Assembly: GCA_023376005.1 (NCBI GenBank)
Contig: CM042145.1
Coordinates: 101,480,591 to 101,544,590, forward strand
Length of the DNA: 64,000 nt
From: Doryteuthis pealeii
Lineage: Eukaryota > Mollusca > Cephalopoda > Myopsida > Loliginidae
Direction of reading: 5' to 3'
The position numbers were made by a program, and so were the translations under genes. The notes under the pieces were generated by a model. That model had not been told where the DNA came from and ran no database searches. It saw only the letters and a list, made by a program, of their open reading frames with translations. Positions 11,201 to 21,025 of this stretch are shown piece after piece (within the stretch, counting starts at the first letter, position 1; each line of letters begins with the position of its first letter).

Positions 11201-11407
11201 TATAAATATAGGTAAAAGATTTATTTTTAACTTTTTAAATCTCGGGTAGTTTTGCTAGTTTATCATAAAACTTTTCCCAGTAGAACAGCATTTATGCACA
11301 ACAGACCATGACTTTAACAGGGACACTAAATTCACCACATTGTCAAACATTTCCTTATGGAATGTGGAATTTTCACTCTGATCAGAAAGAAATATTCTAA
11401 CACAAAT

Positions 11408-12679
11408 AACACATCACTCAGTAAGTCCGGGCCTGACATATAGAAACTAAAAAAAAAATCCATATGATTTTTATAAAGTACTAACCTTCAAATGGCATGT
11501 GTCAAAATCTGAGCCTAATTGGATTATTAGTTTACAAATTACAGTTATTTAAGTGAAGCTACTGTTGCAAATTTTTAAAACAATGGAAAAATCTGAATTT
11601 CATCTGTTGATAAAGCATTGCTTTCTGATGGAGAAAAATACTGTTCAAGCAAAGCAATGGCTTGATAAGTGTTATTCGGACTCTGCTTCATCAAAAACAA
11701 TGGTTAAGAGGTGGTATTCTGACTTTAAATGCGGTCATACAGACACAAATGATGCTGAATGCTCAGGTTGCCCAAATTCTGCAGTTGTCCCAGAAAACAC
11801 CAAAAAACTCCACAAACTCCTTTTGGCTGATCATAAATTGAAGTTGTGTGAGATAGCAGAGGAGTGAAGATATCAGAAGGCAGTGTATTCACATTTTGCA
11901 TGAACAATGAGAAAGCTGTGTTCAAGTGGGTGCTGTGTTTGCTCAATCAAAAACAACAATACATCGACGATTCAGAGCATTGTTTGCAACTGTTTCAACA
12001 CAACAAAAAGGAGTTTTTTCATAAATATGTGTCAATGGATGAAACATGATCCACCACTTCACTCCAGAATCCAATCGGTAGTCATCTGAGTGGACAGCAG
12101 CAGGTGAAAACCGTCCAAAGTAACCAAAGACCAAACATCAGCAGGCAAGGTTTTGGCCTCTGTAATTTTGAGATGCACAAGGTATTTTGTTCATCAATTA
12201 CCTTGAGAAAGCTAGAACCATCAATAGCAAATATTATATAGCATTATTGGTGCATTTGAAGGAAGAAATCACCAAAAAGATGGCCACAAATGAAGAAGAA
12301 AAAATTGCTCTTTTACCAAGACAATGCATTGTGTCACAAGTCGATCGCAATGATGGCAAAACTACATGAATTGCACTTTGAATTGTTTCCGCACCCACCC
12401 TATTCTCCAGATCTGGCCCCCAGCAACTACTAGCTGTTTGCAGACCTCAAAAAAATGCTCCAGGGAAAGAGATTTGGCTCCAATGAAGAAGTGATATTGG
12501 AAACTGAGGCGTATTTTGAGGCCAAAGACAAATTGTTCTACAAAAAAGGCATCAAATTGTTAGAGAAGTGTTGGAATCAGTGTATAACCCTAGAAGGAGA
12601 CTATGTTGATGAATAAAGTAGAATTTTGCCTAAAAGTTGTTTTATTAGTTAGGCCCAGGACTTATTGAGTGATGTGTTG
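11408..12679 (+). mobile_element. Mariner element with both terminal inverted repeats, inactive
   Basis: The left end aacacatcactcagtaagtc at 11408 and the right end near 12647-12679 are inverted with few changes (the reverse complement reads aacacatcactcaataagtc). Between them lies a single degraded mariner transposase on the plus strand. The length of about 1.27 kb is normal for mariner. The expected TA duplication is not clean at the right edge. Confidence 0.9.
11583..12616 (+). pseudogene. Mariner transposase pseudogene
   Basis: The reading begins MEKSEFHLLIKHCFLMEKNT, with QWLDKCYSDSASSKTMVKRW and the PENTKKLHKLLLADHKLKLC region (DNA-binding helices). A stop at 11865 with a frame change is followed by KISEGSVFT and CLQLFQHNKKEFFHKYVSMD. 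The first catalytic Asp is in MDET (12038) and is followed by TGA where Trp is usual. The second is in DNALCHKS (12320). In the third motif, SPDLAPSNY (12410-12430), the catalytic Asp of PSDY is Asn and a stop follows. The C-terminal EGDYVDE block is still readable near 12594. It cannot encode an active enzyme. Confidence 0.9.
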
Positions 12680-12969
12680 ATATGAGAGGTCTGTTTGAGA
12701 GTACTACATGGATGACATTTTATCCTTCTTGAGAGAAATAAAAATATATCGAAAATTATGAATCAGATATAAGATACAGCCACGAAATACATCTACAAAA
12801 ATATACCTGTAAAGGAAACTTGAGTACCAACTTTTAACTCATGCTCTATCATTTTTTGGCATTAAATAACCCACTGGGTTATTATGCCATTAAGCAAACC
12901 AAACCGAATAATGTGAATGAAAATTATTTATATCAATTTAAAGATATTAAGAACTTGAAACATAGAAAT
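12680..12969. other. Intergenic DNA with one shared stem-loop tail
   Basis: Contains a solo 3' tail at 12857-12905 (ggcattaaataacccactgg then gttattatgcc and AAACCAAACC). Nothing else was recognised. Confidence 0.5.
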
Positions 12970-13147
12970 TTTTAGTAGTATTTGGATTATTCAGACTATT
13001 GTCCTCATCCTTATTGTTATCTGTACAACGTTTTAGCCGATGTGCCCTCCAGCCTTCTTCAGGTATTTCTTGACGGACTCGGGATCCTTCTCGGACTCGG
13101 GAACCTTGATACTAATCATCAAACCTCATCTCAAACATTCAGAGAAA
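12970..13147. mobile_element. Fold-back retroposon-like family, shortened copy
   Basis: Has ggattattcagactattgtc, tgtacaacgttttagccgat, cttcttcaggtatttcttga and the gactcggga units, then ctcatctcaaacattcagag. The second palindrome arm is missing. A clear target duplication was not found. Confidence 0.65.
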
Positions 13148-13345
13148 TAGATTTCCTTTGTTCTTTTTTATTTTTGTTCTTCCTTCCTTTCTGTCTTTTT
13201 CTTTCTTTCTTCCTTTTCCTATCTTTTTCACTTCTTTCCCCTTTTTCTTTCTTTGTTTTTCTTTCTTTTGATTCTTTCTGTTTTCTTTCCCTTTCCTCTT
13301 TTCCTTTTCTTTCTCTGTTTTCTCTTTTCTTTTCTTTCAATTTTT
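13148..13345. repeat. Pyrimidine-rich low-complexity tract
   Basis: Nearly pure T and C on the plus strand (ctttctttcttcc type). It keeps reading frames open on both strands by composition, so those frames are not genes. Confidence 0.85.
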
Positions 13346-13414
13346 TTTGAAATTGGGAACCTTCTGGTCTTAATTGGGAACCTTGTCGTAGAAAATTTTA
13401 TCAAAATTACTTCT

Positions 13415-13475
13415 TTTGGCATTAAATGTCCCAAATGGGTTGATATGCCGTAAAACAAACAAACCAAACCTAAAT
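13415..13475 (+). repeat. Solo copy of the shared 3' stem-loop tail
   Basis: Reads ggcattaaatgtcccaaatg then ggttgatatgccgtaaaaca and AAACAAACCAAACC. It sits directly after the pyrimidine tract. Confidence 0.65.
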
Positions 13476-13724
13476 TCACTATAATAAAGAAGATTGAGGG
13501 TTAAAAAAAAGAAAGAACTTATCAAATACATTAATTCTAGAAATCCATGAAGATAAATGGGATATCACATCTAGAAGTCTTTATCACAAAAGAAATCAAC
13601 AGCAAATTAAACCACCTTAAACTACAAAATTTTAACATTTGGTGTTAGGTGTTGGTTTTATGTGGATTTTGGCTTTTTGGTTGTTTTGGTGCATGTTTGC
13701 TGGTTGTGTTGCTAGTTTCTTTTG

Positions 13725-14155
13725 GGTAATTCCTTGTCAAATCATCCAGGCCATGTTACCCACACCCTTCAGTTTTTCTGAAATTTTGTCCAGGTGCGTA
13801 CTATGCTAATGTTAGACAATCCCCAAAATTTGAGCTTTCAATTCCAAAAATTGTTGGAGTTATGTCAATTTTTAGCTCTCCAGATTTGAGGGGGGTTGCG
13901 AAAAATGGTGACTTTTTGTAATCTATTTTTGTTTGTAAAATGAGTTCTAGAGCTTCCCTACTACTAAAAATTTGGAGAGCTTCCCTACTACCAAATTTGG
14001 AGAACTAAAAATCGATATAAATATAACTCCACCAATTTTTGGATTTGGAAGCTCAAATTTTGGGGATTGTCTAACGTTAAAAAATTTTCAGAAAAATTGA
14101 AGGGGTGGGTGACAATTTTACTTTTTTCTGGATGATTTGATATGGAATTACCCTT
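13725..14155. mobile_element. Long fold-back element, copy 2
   Basis: gggtaattccttgtcaaatc at 13728 and its inverse near 14130-14152 are the ends. The interior repeats 460-1080 of copy 1 in shortened form, with a left gagctttcaattccaaaaat and a right gaagctcaaattttggggat. Confidence 0.7.
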
Positions 14156-14219
14156 TTCTTAAACCCCATTATATGTAGTTATATATATATATATATATTA
14201 TATATATTATATATATCAT

Positions 14220-14555
14220 ATATTATCATTTGTAGTTCTTCCTTCTGTTGGTTTTGAGCTGAAAATGAATTAAAGGAAGGAAGAGACAAAGAAAAAGATA
14301 CTTTTACAGTTCAGACTTTATTTCTAGGTTCATAGCTATTTCTTGGAGAGGAGATTTTCTCCTGGGTCAGTCAATACGTGTGTTCCCAGTAAGGTCTGTG
14401 TTTGGAATGGCCGAGGGTTCTTTTTGGTAACAGGAAAGGAACTTTTTTTCTACACATGCCTGGAGGGTGCTTCCTGTCTGAGGGCACCTGGGAGATTGTT
14501 ATTTCATTTTTTTTATTTCATTTTATTTTAATTTTATTTTACTCCCCACAAATCC
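14220..14555. repeat. Module that follows fold-back copy 2
   Basis: Corresponds block by block to 1180-1495. Open frames of about 60-70 codons cross it but show no family resemblance. Confidence 0.45.
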
Positions 14556-14685
14556 TCAAGCACTTAGACATATTCATTAACTTTCATATTGAAAATATTA
14601 AAAAAATCCATTACCTTTTATAGACTAATTTTCTTACTTAATGTCATCTTTAAAAAAGATTATTTTCCAACGTTTGTGTGTTTAA

Positions 14686-15078
14686 TTCATGCTCTATTTA
14701 GCTCAGTTGGTAGATCCTCCACCTAGGAATCAAAAAAGTTCTGGGTTCTGTAGCTGTACAGCTACTTTTTTGTGGGGTGATGCTTCCTGGATTTGTACAA
14801 TACAGCACACAACATACTTGTGTAGTTCCCATTTTTTTCCCAAGCATTTCAGCCATATAGTAGCTCTAACATGGCTATTATAAGAGGTAGTAATCTAGGG
14901 AGATTGTTTTTGGTGAAGTGGAGCGCCACACTTACCGCCAGCTCTCCACTTTTCTGCACTGATCAGATTACCAATCTGCGCTCCTCATATGCTGAGTTGG
15001 TGGGGACCGGTCTTGAAATTAGAACCATGCGATTCCAAGGCAGGTACTCTACCAACTGAGCTAAACTGGCCCCTCTCA
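14686..15078. mobile_element. Compound of SINE family A ends around an RTE fragment
   Basis: 14692-14755 is a plus-strand tRNA-like head (tatttagctcagttggtaga). 14755-14870 matches the minus-strand RTE 3' part (gtggggtgatgcttcctgga and tgtgtagttccca). 14890-15078 is a minus-strand SINE A with ctaccaactgagctaaactg at its right end. The SINE head therefore seems to have been joined to or broken by the RTE piece. Confidence 0.6.
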
Positions 15079-15335
15079 CTAACCATGCTAACCGCCTTGT
15101 TGGCTGGGGCATTATAATGCACTTCTGTAGAGGGTTAAGACTCCCCCAAATTGGCCACTTAGACCCTTACTAAGGCTAGACGGGCGGTCAGAGAGGCTTC
15201 CTCCGATCAATTGGTTGGTCACGTCAAGCCCTAGCACCTATATGATTGCCCCAACCCTATTGCCCTTATGGCAAGCCCCAACCCTTTTTATCATATGGGT
15301 GCTAGAAGGCGGTGACTGAGGGTCTACATGTCCTG
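15079..15335. other. Moderately GC stretch, unassigned
   Basis: Blocks such as gaggcttcctccgatcaatt and ccccaaccctattgccctta are not AT-biased, but no open frame or known family was recognised. Confidence 0.3.
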
Positions 15336-15339
15336 GGAA

Positions 15340-15595
15340 TGATGTTAAACTCTATCTGATGGTGAGGTTCCAGTTTTAGAGGTTTGGGAAATGTGGAGCA
15401 CCTCATCACCATTGCTGACCCGGAGTGATAGTACCTGTTAGGGTCCCATCTATGGGTTAAATAGAAAAATGTATTTATAAAACAAAAATTGTGTATCCAT
15501 TAAGAATGAATTTATTTCAAAACTTAATCGGCATTAAATGACCCACTTAGGTTGATATGCCGTAAAATAAAACAAACAAACTAAAGACCAATCAT
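15340..15595 (+). mobile_element. Element C copy
   Basis: Has gatgttaaactctatctgat, the agtacctgttagggtcccat block and the 3' tail ggcattaaatgacccactta then ggttgatatgccgtaaaata. Confidence 0.7.
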
Positions 15596-15716
15596 TTTGT
15601 TTCTTGTTTTTGTTTAAAGGTTTTTTCCATTGATTTTTCTTACATTAATCTCTTTCCACTCTTACACACACCCACACACATTAGTGTAACACTTGTAATG
15701 TGGTGAATAGCAATAT

Positions 15717-15860
15717 ACAGTAGTACCCTGGCTTACAAGTTTATTTCATTCCACTTGTAACGCAATTTGTAACTTGTATATCAAATCAATTTTACCCCAT
15801 TGAAATAAACTGAAATGCTATTAATCCGTTCTAGCCCCCAATCCCCCAAAATACCCTAAT
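15717..15860. repeat. Interspersed repeat, left end of an old DNA element
   Basis: Begins acagtagtaccctggcttac and contains gctattaatccgttctagcc. This wording resembles termini of a widespread animal DNA element, but the class is not certain and no second terminus was found. Confidence 0.35.
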
Positions 15861-16208
15861 ATTTTTTGTTGTAATGATTAGCAAGGGGTAAACTATAAAA
15901 AAAATTTTTAAAATACAAATAGATAAATACCTAGGATTTTGTGTAAAATTTATGTGTAAAATATTCAAAATAATTATTTAATTAATGATTAATAGATGCA
16001 CGCAACATTTCATTTAAGGGGAACAGAACTAAGTTTCCATTTCAAATGGTTCTATTGTTATTAATCTTTCAATAGATTTGATGATTTTATTTATGATACA
16101 AACCCTCTGACATTGAATTTTTAACTCCCCCTCAGGCAATATCTTTCAAAATAATTTTTACACCTTCCGGAGAGTGTTTTTTTTTTTTTTGCTAGTACTA
16201 ATAATTTT

Positions 16209-16310
16209 CAAACAGATCTATTTGACCCACAGATGGGACCCTAACAGGTATTATTACAACAGGTAAGAGTAGACCTGGTAATAATGGCAATGAAAGGGAG
16301 ACTCCATACC
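16209..16310 (-). mobile_element. Element C 5' part, inverted
   Basis: gatctatttgacccacagat and gggaccctaacaggtatta are the reverse complement of the element C body. It overlaps the start of the LINE frame that follows. Confidence 0.55.
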
Positions 16311-16705
16311 TCTCAAGGCCACACCAACATCACCCATCATCATTTACTAGAGGGCAGAGAATCCCCAATATGCACTACACGCCAAGAGAGATTTACAGTG
16401 GAACATATATTGCTAGAACTTGTAGACTTTGATCTAGTGCGAAAAAAATACTACCAAGCAAGTAATTTGAAAGTGCTTTTCACGAAAATAAGACCATTCA
16501 GGATTTTATATTTCCTAAAAGAAGTGGGATTGTACTAAAAAATATGGGTCAAATAAGTCTGTTTCAAAATTATTTGTAATCGATACAGCAAAAAGAAAAT
16601 GTATATATAAGTGTACAATGAACACAGTTCTCTAACTTCTAGGCATAAAATAACCCTAGACTGGTTGACATGCCATTAAAATCAATAAATTAATCAATCA
16701 ATATT
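16284..16705 (+). mobile_element. LINE 3' end: RNase H-region C-terminus plus 3' UTR
   Basis: The frame 16284-16538 contains HHHLLEGRESPICTT, RFTVEHILLELVDFDLVRKK and VLFTKIRPFRILYFLKEVGL. This resembles the segment after the RNase H domain of I/Jockey-type non-LTR elements (the family usually has cysteines in CPTC-like spacing; one is lost here). The 3' UTR follows and ends at ggcataaaataaccctagac then ggttgacatgccattaaaat and (AATC)n. The 5' part of the LINE is absent. Confidence 0.65.
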
Positions 16706-17009
16706 TATAGAAAAATGAATCTTTTGAGGAGGTGCCCATTTGTGGTATGGTAATAATGGCAATGAAAGGGAGACTCCATACCTCTTAAGGCTCCATGTGT
16801 GGTTGGATGACTGTATGACTTTACCATTACCTGTTAGGGTTCAGAGACAACGCCTTTACTGGTCAAAGACCGGAGACGAAAATAAATCAACAATGGATTT
16901 TTGAGACTATCATGTGATTTCCTACAGGGCCCTGACTTGACATGCAATTTATCTAAGGAATATAATCATTCATTGAATCATTACTGTGAAATAAGTTGAA
17001 AAAGATTAC
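16706..17009. other. Probable DXO intron with old repeat pieces
   Basis: 16745-16860 holds element C-like words (ggtaataatggcaatgaaag). The rest is plain AT-rich DNA. If the DXO gene continues on the minus strand, this is intron downstream of the exon at 17010. Confidence 0.4.
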
Positions 17010-17109
17010 CGTTTAAAATAGTCTTTGTTTTTTGGGTTGACCGATTCCTTCTTGGTTTTCAATTCAACATATTTTCCATCGTCCATACAATCTATTTCAC
17101 CGCTGAGAA
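17010..17109 (-). CDS. DXO: DXO/RAI1-family decapping exoribonuclease, one internal exon
   Basis: The minus-strand exon of 100 bp reads LSGEIDCMDDGKYVELKT followed by KKESVNPKNKDYFK. In the family, DXO (RAI1/Dom3Z fold) removes incomplete or NAD caps from RNA in the nucleus and cytoplasm. The metal-binding acidic residues lie in the GExD motif and the ExK motif, and both are present here: GEID and VELKT. A ttcatttcag acceptor precedes position 17109 and a gtaatc donor follows 17010. Two bases of a split codon stand at each side, so this is an internal exon. In the family a KWWAQSFL-like segment should follow in the next exon; I could not find it at lower coordinates, nor the upstream exons. 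The neighbouring exons may be outside the window or too short to see. It could also be a single-exon relic, but the open frame and both splice sites argue for a real gene. Confidence 0.8.
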
Positions 17110-17277
17110 CTGAAATGAAATTTAGAATTAAAGTCTAAGGAAAAATGAACAACGAACAATATAGAATTATTTTCAAAAGTTTCAAAATGTTTATTCTGTG
17201 CGTGTTCAGAATAAAATACACATTAAATGTTTAACAGCTAATTTCCCAAAAATAAGTTTCCAAATAGCTACAATTCA

Positions 17278-17322
<45 letters not shown>

Positions 17323-17344
17323 TCTGTTTCAAAATTATTTGTAA

Positions 17345-18098
17345 TCGATAGGACTATGTACAAAAAAAAAAAAAGAAAAAAACCTTTAGAAACATTATAT
17401 TGGCATTTCAGTCTCGGAAGACTATGATAAAGTTTTTATGTGCCCCTGAAGTTACAGCGCCTCTTGTGACTGTGAAGTCCGATGTTTGAAAAACATTCTC
17501 GACCACAGCTTTCGCATTTAAAGGCTGTCCCTGAAAATGTTGATGTTCCGATGCTTTGTTGCCGCTGTTTTCTTCTGGACCTCTTAGCTTCATGGTGTTG
17601 TGTCAGGTGACTTCTGATATGAACAGTCCTCTACAGAATTCTGCTGCCACTGAGAGTGGTCCTGAGCCAAATTTTCCCAGCTGGAAGAGGCAATGCCAAA
17701 GCACCTGAGATCATTCTTGCAGACATCCTTGAATCGCAGCTGGTGGCGACCAATCTGTCTTTTACCAGATGTAAGCTCTCCATAGAGGATGTCTTTCGGG
17801 ATTCGTCCATCATCCATCCGACGTATATGACCCAACCAACAGAGACGACATTGTCTCAGTAGAGAGTATAAGCTGGGGAGATGAGCTCTCTCTAGGACTG
17901 CTGTGTTAGTGATCCTGTCCCTCCAGGTGATGCCCAATATACGTCTAAGGCAGCGAAGGTAGAAGTTATTTATCCGCCGCTCTTGGTGGGAGTATAAGGT
18001 CCATGTTTCACTTCCATACATGAGGGTGCTGATAACATGTGCCCTATACACTTGTACCTTTGTATGGATAGTGAGCTTGCTGTTGTTCCACACAACAA
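17345..18098 (-). mobile_element. 5'-truncated LINE (reverse transcriptase C-terminus and zinc finger), nested
   Basis: The minus-strand frame from 18138 contains HVISTLMYGSETWTL, NNFYLRCLRRILGITWRDRI and LCWLGHIRRMDDGRIPKDIL. This is the C-terminal region after the reverse transcriptase domain of a widespread animal non-LTR element. After a frame change near 17590 a zinc-binding tail follows: KCESCGRECFSNIGLHSHKR ending RGT and a stop near 17437. The element interrupts a second LINE tail: sequence up to about 17350 and from 18099 is continuous in the copy at 16553-16705. Only the 3' end inserted. Confidence 0.85.
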
Positions 18099-18245
18099 CA
18101 GCAAAAGGAAAATGTATATATGAGTGTACAATGAACACAGTTCTCTAACTTCTAGGCATAAAATAACCCTAGACTGGTTGACATGCTATTAAAATCAATA
18201 AATTAATCAATCAATATTTATAGAAAAATGAATCTTTTGAGGAGG
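18099..18245 (+). mobile_element. LINE 3' UTR copy, right part after the nested insertion
   Basis: cagcaaaaggaaaatgtata through ggcataaaataaccctagac, ggttgacatgctattaaaat and cccatttgtg repeats 16593-16745 almost exactly. The left part lies at 17322-17350. Confidence 0.8.
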
Positions 18246-18545
18246 TGCCCATTTGTGTAATGGTTATCATCATTGGAAATGGACATGGCAACATGTGTTC
18301 AAATCCTGTATGAGGCTGATTGCATTTGACATAGTGCTAATACCCTTGGGAAAGGTATGAATCCAACTATTCTCCCTCCAGCTATGAGTAAATAGTAGAG
18401 CAGAATGGCCTCTTTAACCATGGTATAGCAACTGGTCTAAGAGAAGGAAAACACTGAATTCAAACCTGTTAAGCTCCATTTAAATATTGACCTCATGTCA
18501 CCTCCTGCTCGTGCAGAGGAGTTGGTAAATACATAACCAATATTT
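18246..18545 (+). mobile_element. tRNA-derived SINE, family B
   Basis: tgtgtaatggttatcatcat (A-box part), gtgttcaaatcctgtatgag (B-box part), cccttgggaaaggtatgaat, ctatgagtaaatagtagagc, then the end gcagaggagttggtaaatac. It joins directly to the LINE tail. Confidence 0.85.
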
Positions 18546-18639
18546 TATAGAGATTTCACATAGTTACAGAAGAAGGAGCTGATTGACTGGAAAAAATATC
18601 TCCACAAATTTTTGTAAATGAATTAATTTGTCTTACTCA

Positions 18640-18678
<39 letters not shown>

Positions 18679-18840
18679 GTTTGGTTGAACACGACAGATA
18701 TTTCCTGTCTGGTGAGTTTCATTTCGATCTTTTCCAATTGTCTGGCCATCTTTTTTATGTCTGGGTGGAATTGGTGAATGAATCCACCAAAGGCTCTTTT
18801 GCTAGTACTTTCGGCACTACTAAGTTCCATCGTCAAGTGA
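18640..18840 (-). mobile_element. Penelope-like element fragment ending at (TA)n
   Basis: The minus strand reads GGFIHQFHPDIKKMARQLEK then IEMKLTRQEISVVFNQTY and runs straight into (TA)n at 18643-18678. A parallel peptide, DIKKLARKLKKIEKKL then VRHEMSVLFN, is on the plus strand at 50160-50290 and also meets a TA run. Such charged helices resemble the N-terminal part of Penelope-like proteins. The family assignment is tentative. Confidence 0.4.
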
Positions 18841-19241
18841 AGAGTAATGAGATGTTTCTATGGTAGCATTCAGTATAAGTAAGAGAAGGAATGGGGGAGG
18901 AGAATTGGTGGTAAATTATAGGCATTTGAGTATGTGCTTGCTGTATTCGAAGTTGATCTTTTTTAAGGTTTTTTATTGTTTAACTCTTAACATCCTGTTG
19001 AGAATTTTCTAAGTCCAAAGCATTCCTATAAGGACATATAAAAATAAAATGGCTAAAAATGACCTTTGCATCTAAAGTTACCTGTTATTTCCCTTAAATC
19101 AAAGATTTCTAAATATGTTTAATATTACATTTAAACAAAGGCTATCGTTTGGGATGTATTAGGAAAACGAATGAGATTTCTGGCTGGGTGGAATGAGGTG
19201 GTATAGGAATTTAAGAGTTAATGTATAGGGCTTCGGGTACA

Positions 19242-19245
19242 CACT

Positions 19246-19279
<34 letters not shown>

Positions 19280-19412
19280 CATATATATATACATATATAT
19301 ATATAGAGATGTATATATACATATATTTATACATACATTTATGTTTACACACGCACACACACACATACAAGCACACACACACACACACATACAAACACAC
19401 ACACACATACAT
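19242..19412. repeat. Compound (CA)n(TA)n microsatellite
   Basis: Alternating CA and TA runs. The apparent proteins in both directions are microsatellite readings. Confidence 0.9.
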
Positions 19413-19683
19413 AAATGAATGAATACTAAAACTTTATGTAACAGCTCTCTGATGCTTCTTCAGGTAAAAATTAAAACAAGACTCGACTGATGCTTGAATG
19501 AACATCGATTTATTGAACATCCATAACACCGTGAAATACTGTGCACCATAACCAGTGTCTAAGAAAGACAAATTCTTAATAGAATAAATTGCCTCCCAAA
19601 CTTTAAACTACTTCTAGTCAGGACAGGAGTCATGTTGCCTTGTAGGATATTTAATAGAACCCACAGGATCTATTACATTATGG

Positions 19684-19993
19684 CAGGGGTCACCAAACTA
19701 TGACCCGCGACCCAAGTCTGGCCTGCTAGGGCATTTTATCAGGCCTGCTGATGGTACTTGAATTTGTAATGTTTTTGATAATGTTTTGAAAATAAATATG
19801 TTGGTTAAATTTGTTTTTGTGCATCTTACGCCACTCATCCATGAATATAACATGGAAAGATAAATTTTGTTTTACATCTTTTTCTCAGAGCTTTCGTCCT
19901 GGCTAGCACGTATTGATCACAATAATAATGTGGCCCACGGTCGTTATTTTTTCAATTATCCAGCCCACCGTGAAAAAAGTTTGGTGATCCCTG
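19684..19993. mobile_element. Non-autonomous hAT element with 8-bp target duplication
   Basis: The ends are caggggtcaccaaact at 19684 and agtttggtgatccctg at 19978-19993, inverted repeats with one difference from a perfect match over 16 bp. The flanks are cattatgg (19676-19683) and cattatag (19994-20001), an 8-bp target duplication with one change, as hAT transposases make. At 310 bp there is no coding capacity. Confidence 0.9.
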
Positions 19994-20417
19994 CATTATA
20001 GGATGTCAACAGATATTAGTCCCTGCATAGTTGTTTCCCCTACACTGTTCACATAAAAAGTGGGAATTTCCGAGTCTCTCTATAAGGTGTAAAGGGAATA
20101 TGTCTAACTGGTTGGTGTAAGGCAACAGCTACACTTTAAATTAAATAATTAGTTGAGTTGGTCTAACAAGCACACGTGTACCAATGTAATATATTGTCTG
20201 ATCAGTGCACCCAAGGACCAGGCTGAATAGGAAGTGCATGGGGGTCAGGTGCAGCCTGGAAACGAAAACAGGATGTGGCCCTGACCTGACCTTTTGCACC
20301 TGGAAATGCAGGTGAATATTTTACATGATTTCGGTGCAGAAATTTGTAGGCGTAGCCCATAGCCAATGAAAACAGCCTGCGTGGGCGAAGAGGCATGTCT
20401 ACAGAAAAAACTGCGTA

Positions 20418-20655
20418 GGTGTCACGAACAAAGAGGCGTGACACCGGGGGTCAGACTATAATAAAAGAAGCCCGTAGAGATCAATTAGACAGATGACGAT
20501 CAGGTTCGAGATCACTTGAAAAGAACTCCTGAAGGCTCTACATTGCGTAACCCTGACCACGACTCTCAGCTGTACACAACTGGGGAAAATAAACATCTCA
20601 TCTTACATTTTCCTAAATACAAGTGTTTGTGTCCTTTGACGGTCCAGTGTGTAAC
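20418..20655 (+). mobile_element. LTR-like segment (possible solo LTR)
   Basis: Starts tgtcacgaacaaagaggcgt, has a TATA-like ctataataaaag at 20456, an aataaac signal near 20588 and ends cagtgtgtaaca. These are the parts of an LTR in the right order. No partner LTR and no target duplication were found, so this is tentative. Confidence 0.3.
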
Positions 20656-20702
20656 ACCAGGTTGAACTCTTTCTGTTGTCAATAACAGCTGATATTGTTA
20701 CC

Positions 20703-20867
20703 ATGGAAATGAAAACAGTACCCGGCAATGGTGGAATATTGCTTATTTTGGGTTGTTTATTTTTGTCGCTCGCATCTACCTATGATATAACTAAATGTGG
20801 GGGTAGTCAAAATGCTACCTTTTTTTATTGGGTGACTGAAAAGCCTTTTCTGTTTATTTGTTGTTAG
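20703..20867 (+). CDS. Possible first coding exon of a small secreted or membrane protein
   Basis: The ATG at 20703 has a good context (ccatgg). The reading is MEMKTVPGNGG followed by a hydrophobic stretch ILLILGCLFLSLAS, then TYDITKCGGSQNATF and a stop at 20867. The start looks like a signal peptide with a cut after LAS. A splice acceptor-like caataacag lies just before, at 20688. The frame may really leave through a donor at ggg|gtagtc near 20802. I recognise no family. With a TATA-bearing LTR-like segment just upstream, it could also be part of a repeat. Confidence 0.25.
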   Translation: MEMKTVPGNGGILLILGCLFLSLASTYDITKCGGSQNATFFYWVTEKPFLFICC

Positions 20868-21025
20868 ATGGCATTAGGAGTGTTTATCATTTAACTGGGA
20901 TGATAGAATTTCACCCGATTCAAAGCATCAACATTTCCTGGCATGTCTGATTACTATTTGCGAGATGTCCTGAATGTTTTGTGTGGGTAGCTGTTGACAT
21001 GAAGAACCAGGATGTTGGAAGCTGA

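Noticed and set aside
11255..11386. Exon-like minus-strand frame with FHKEMFDNVVNLVSLLKSW, after an acceptor-like tctgatcag
   Set aside because: Only about 42 codons, no family recognised, and it lies squeezed between a Helitron and a mariner; it may be an old transposon piece.
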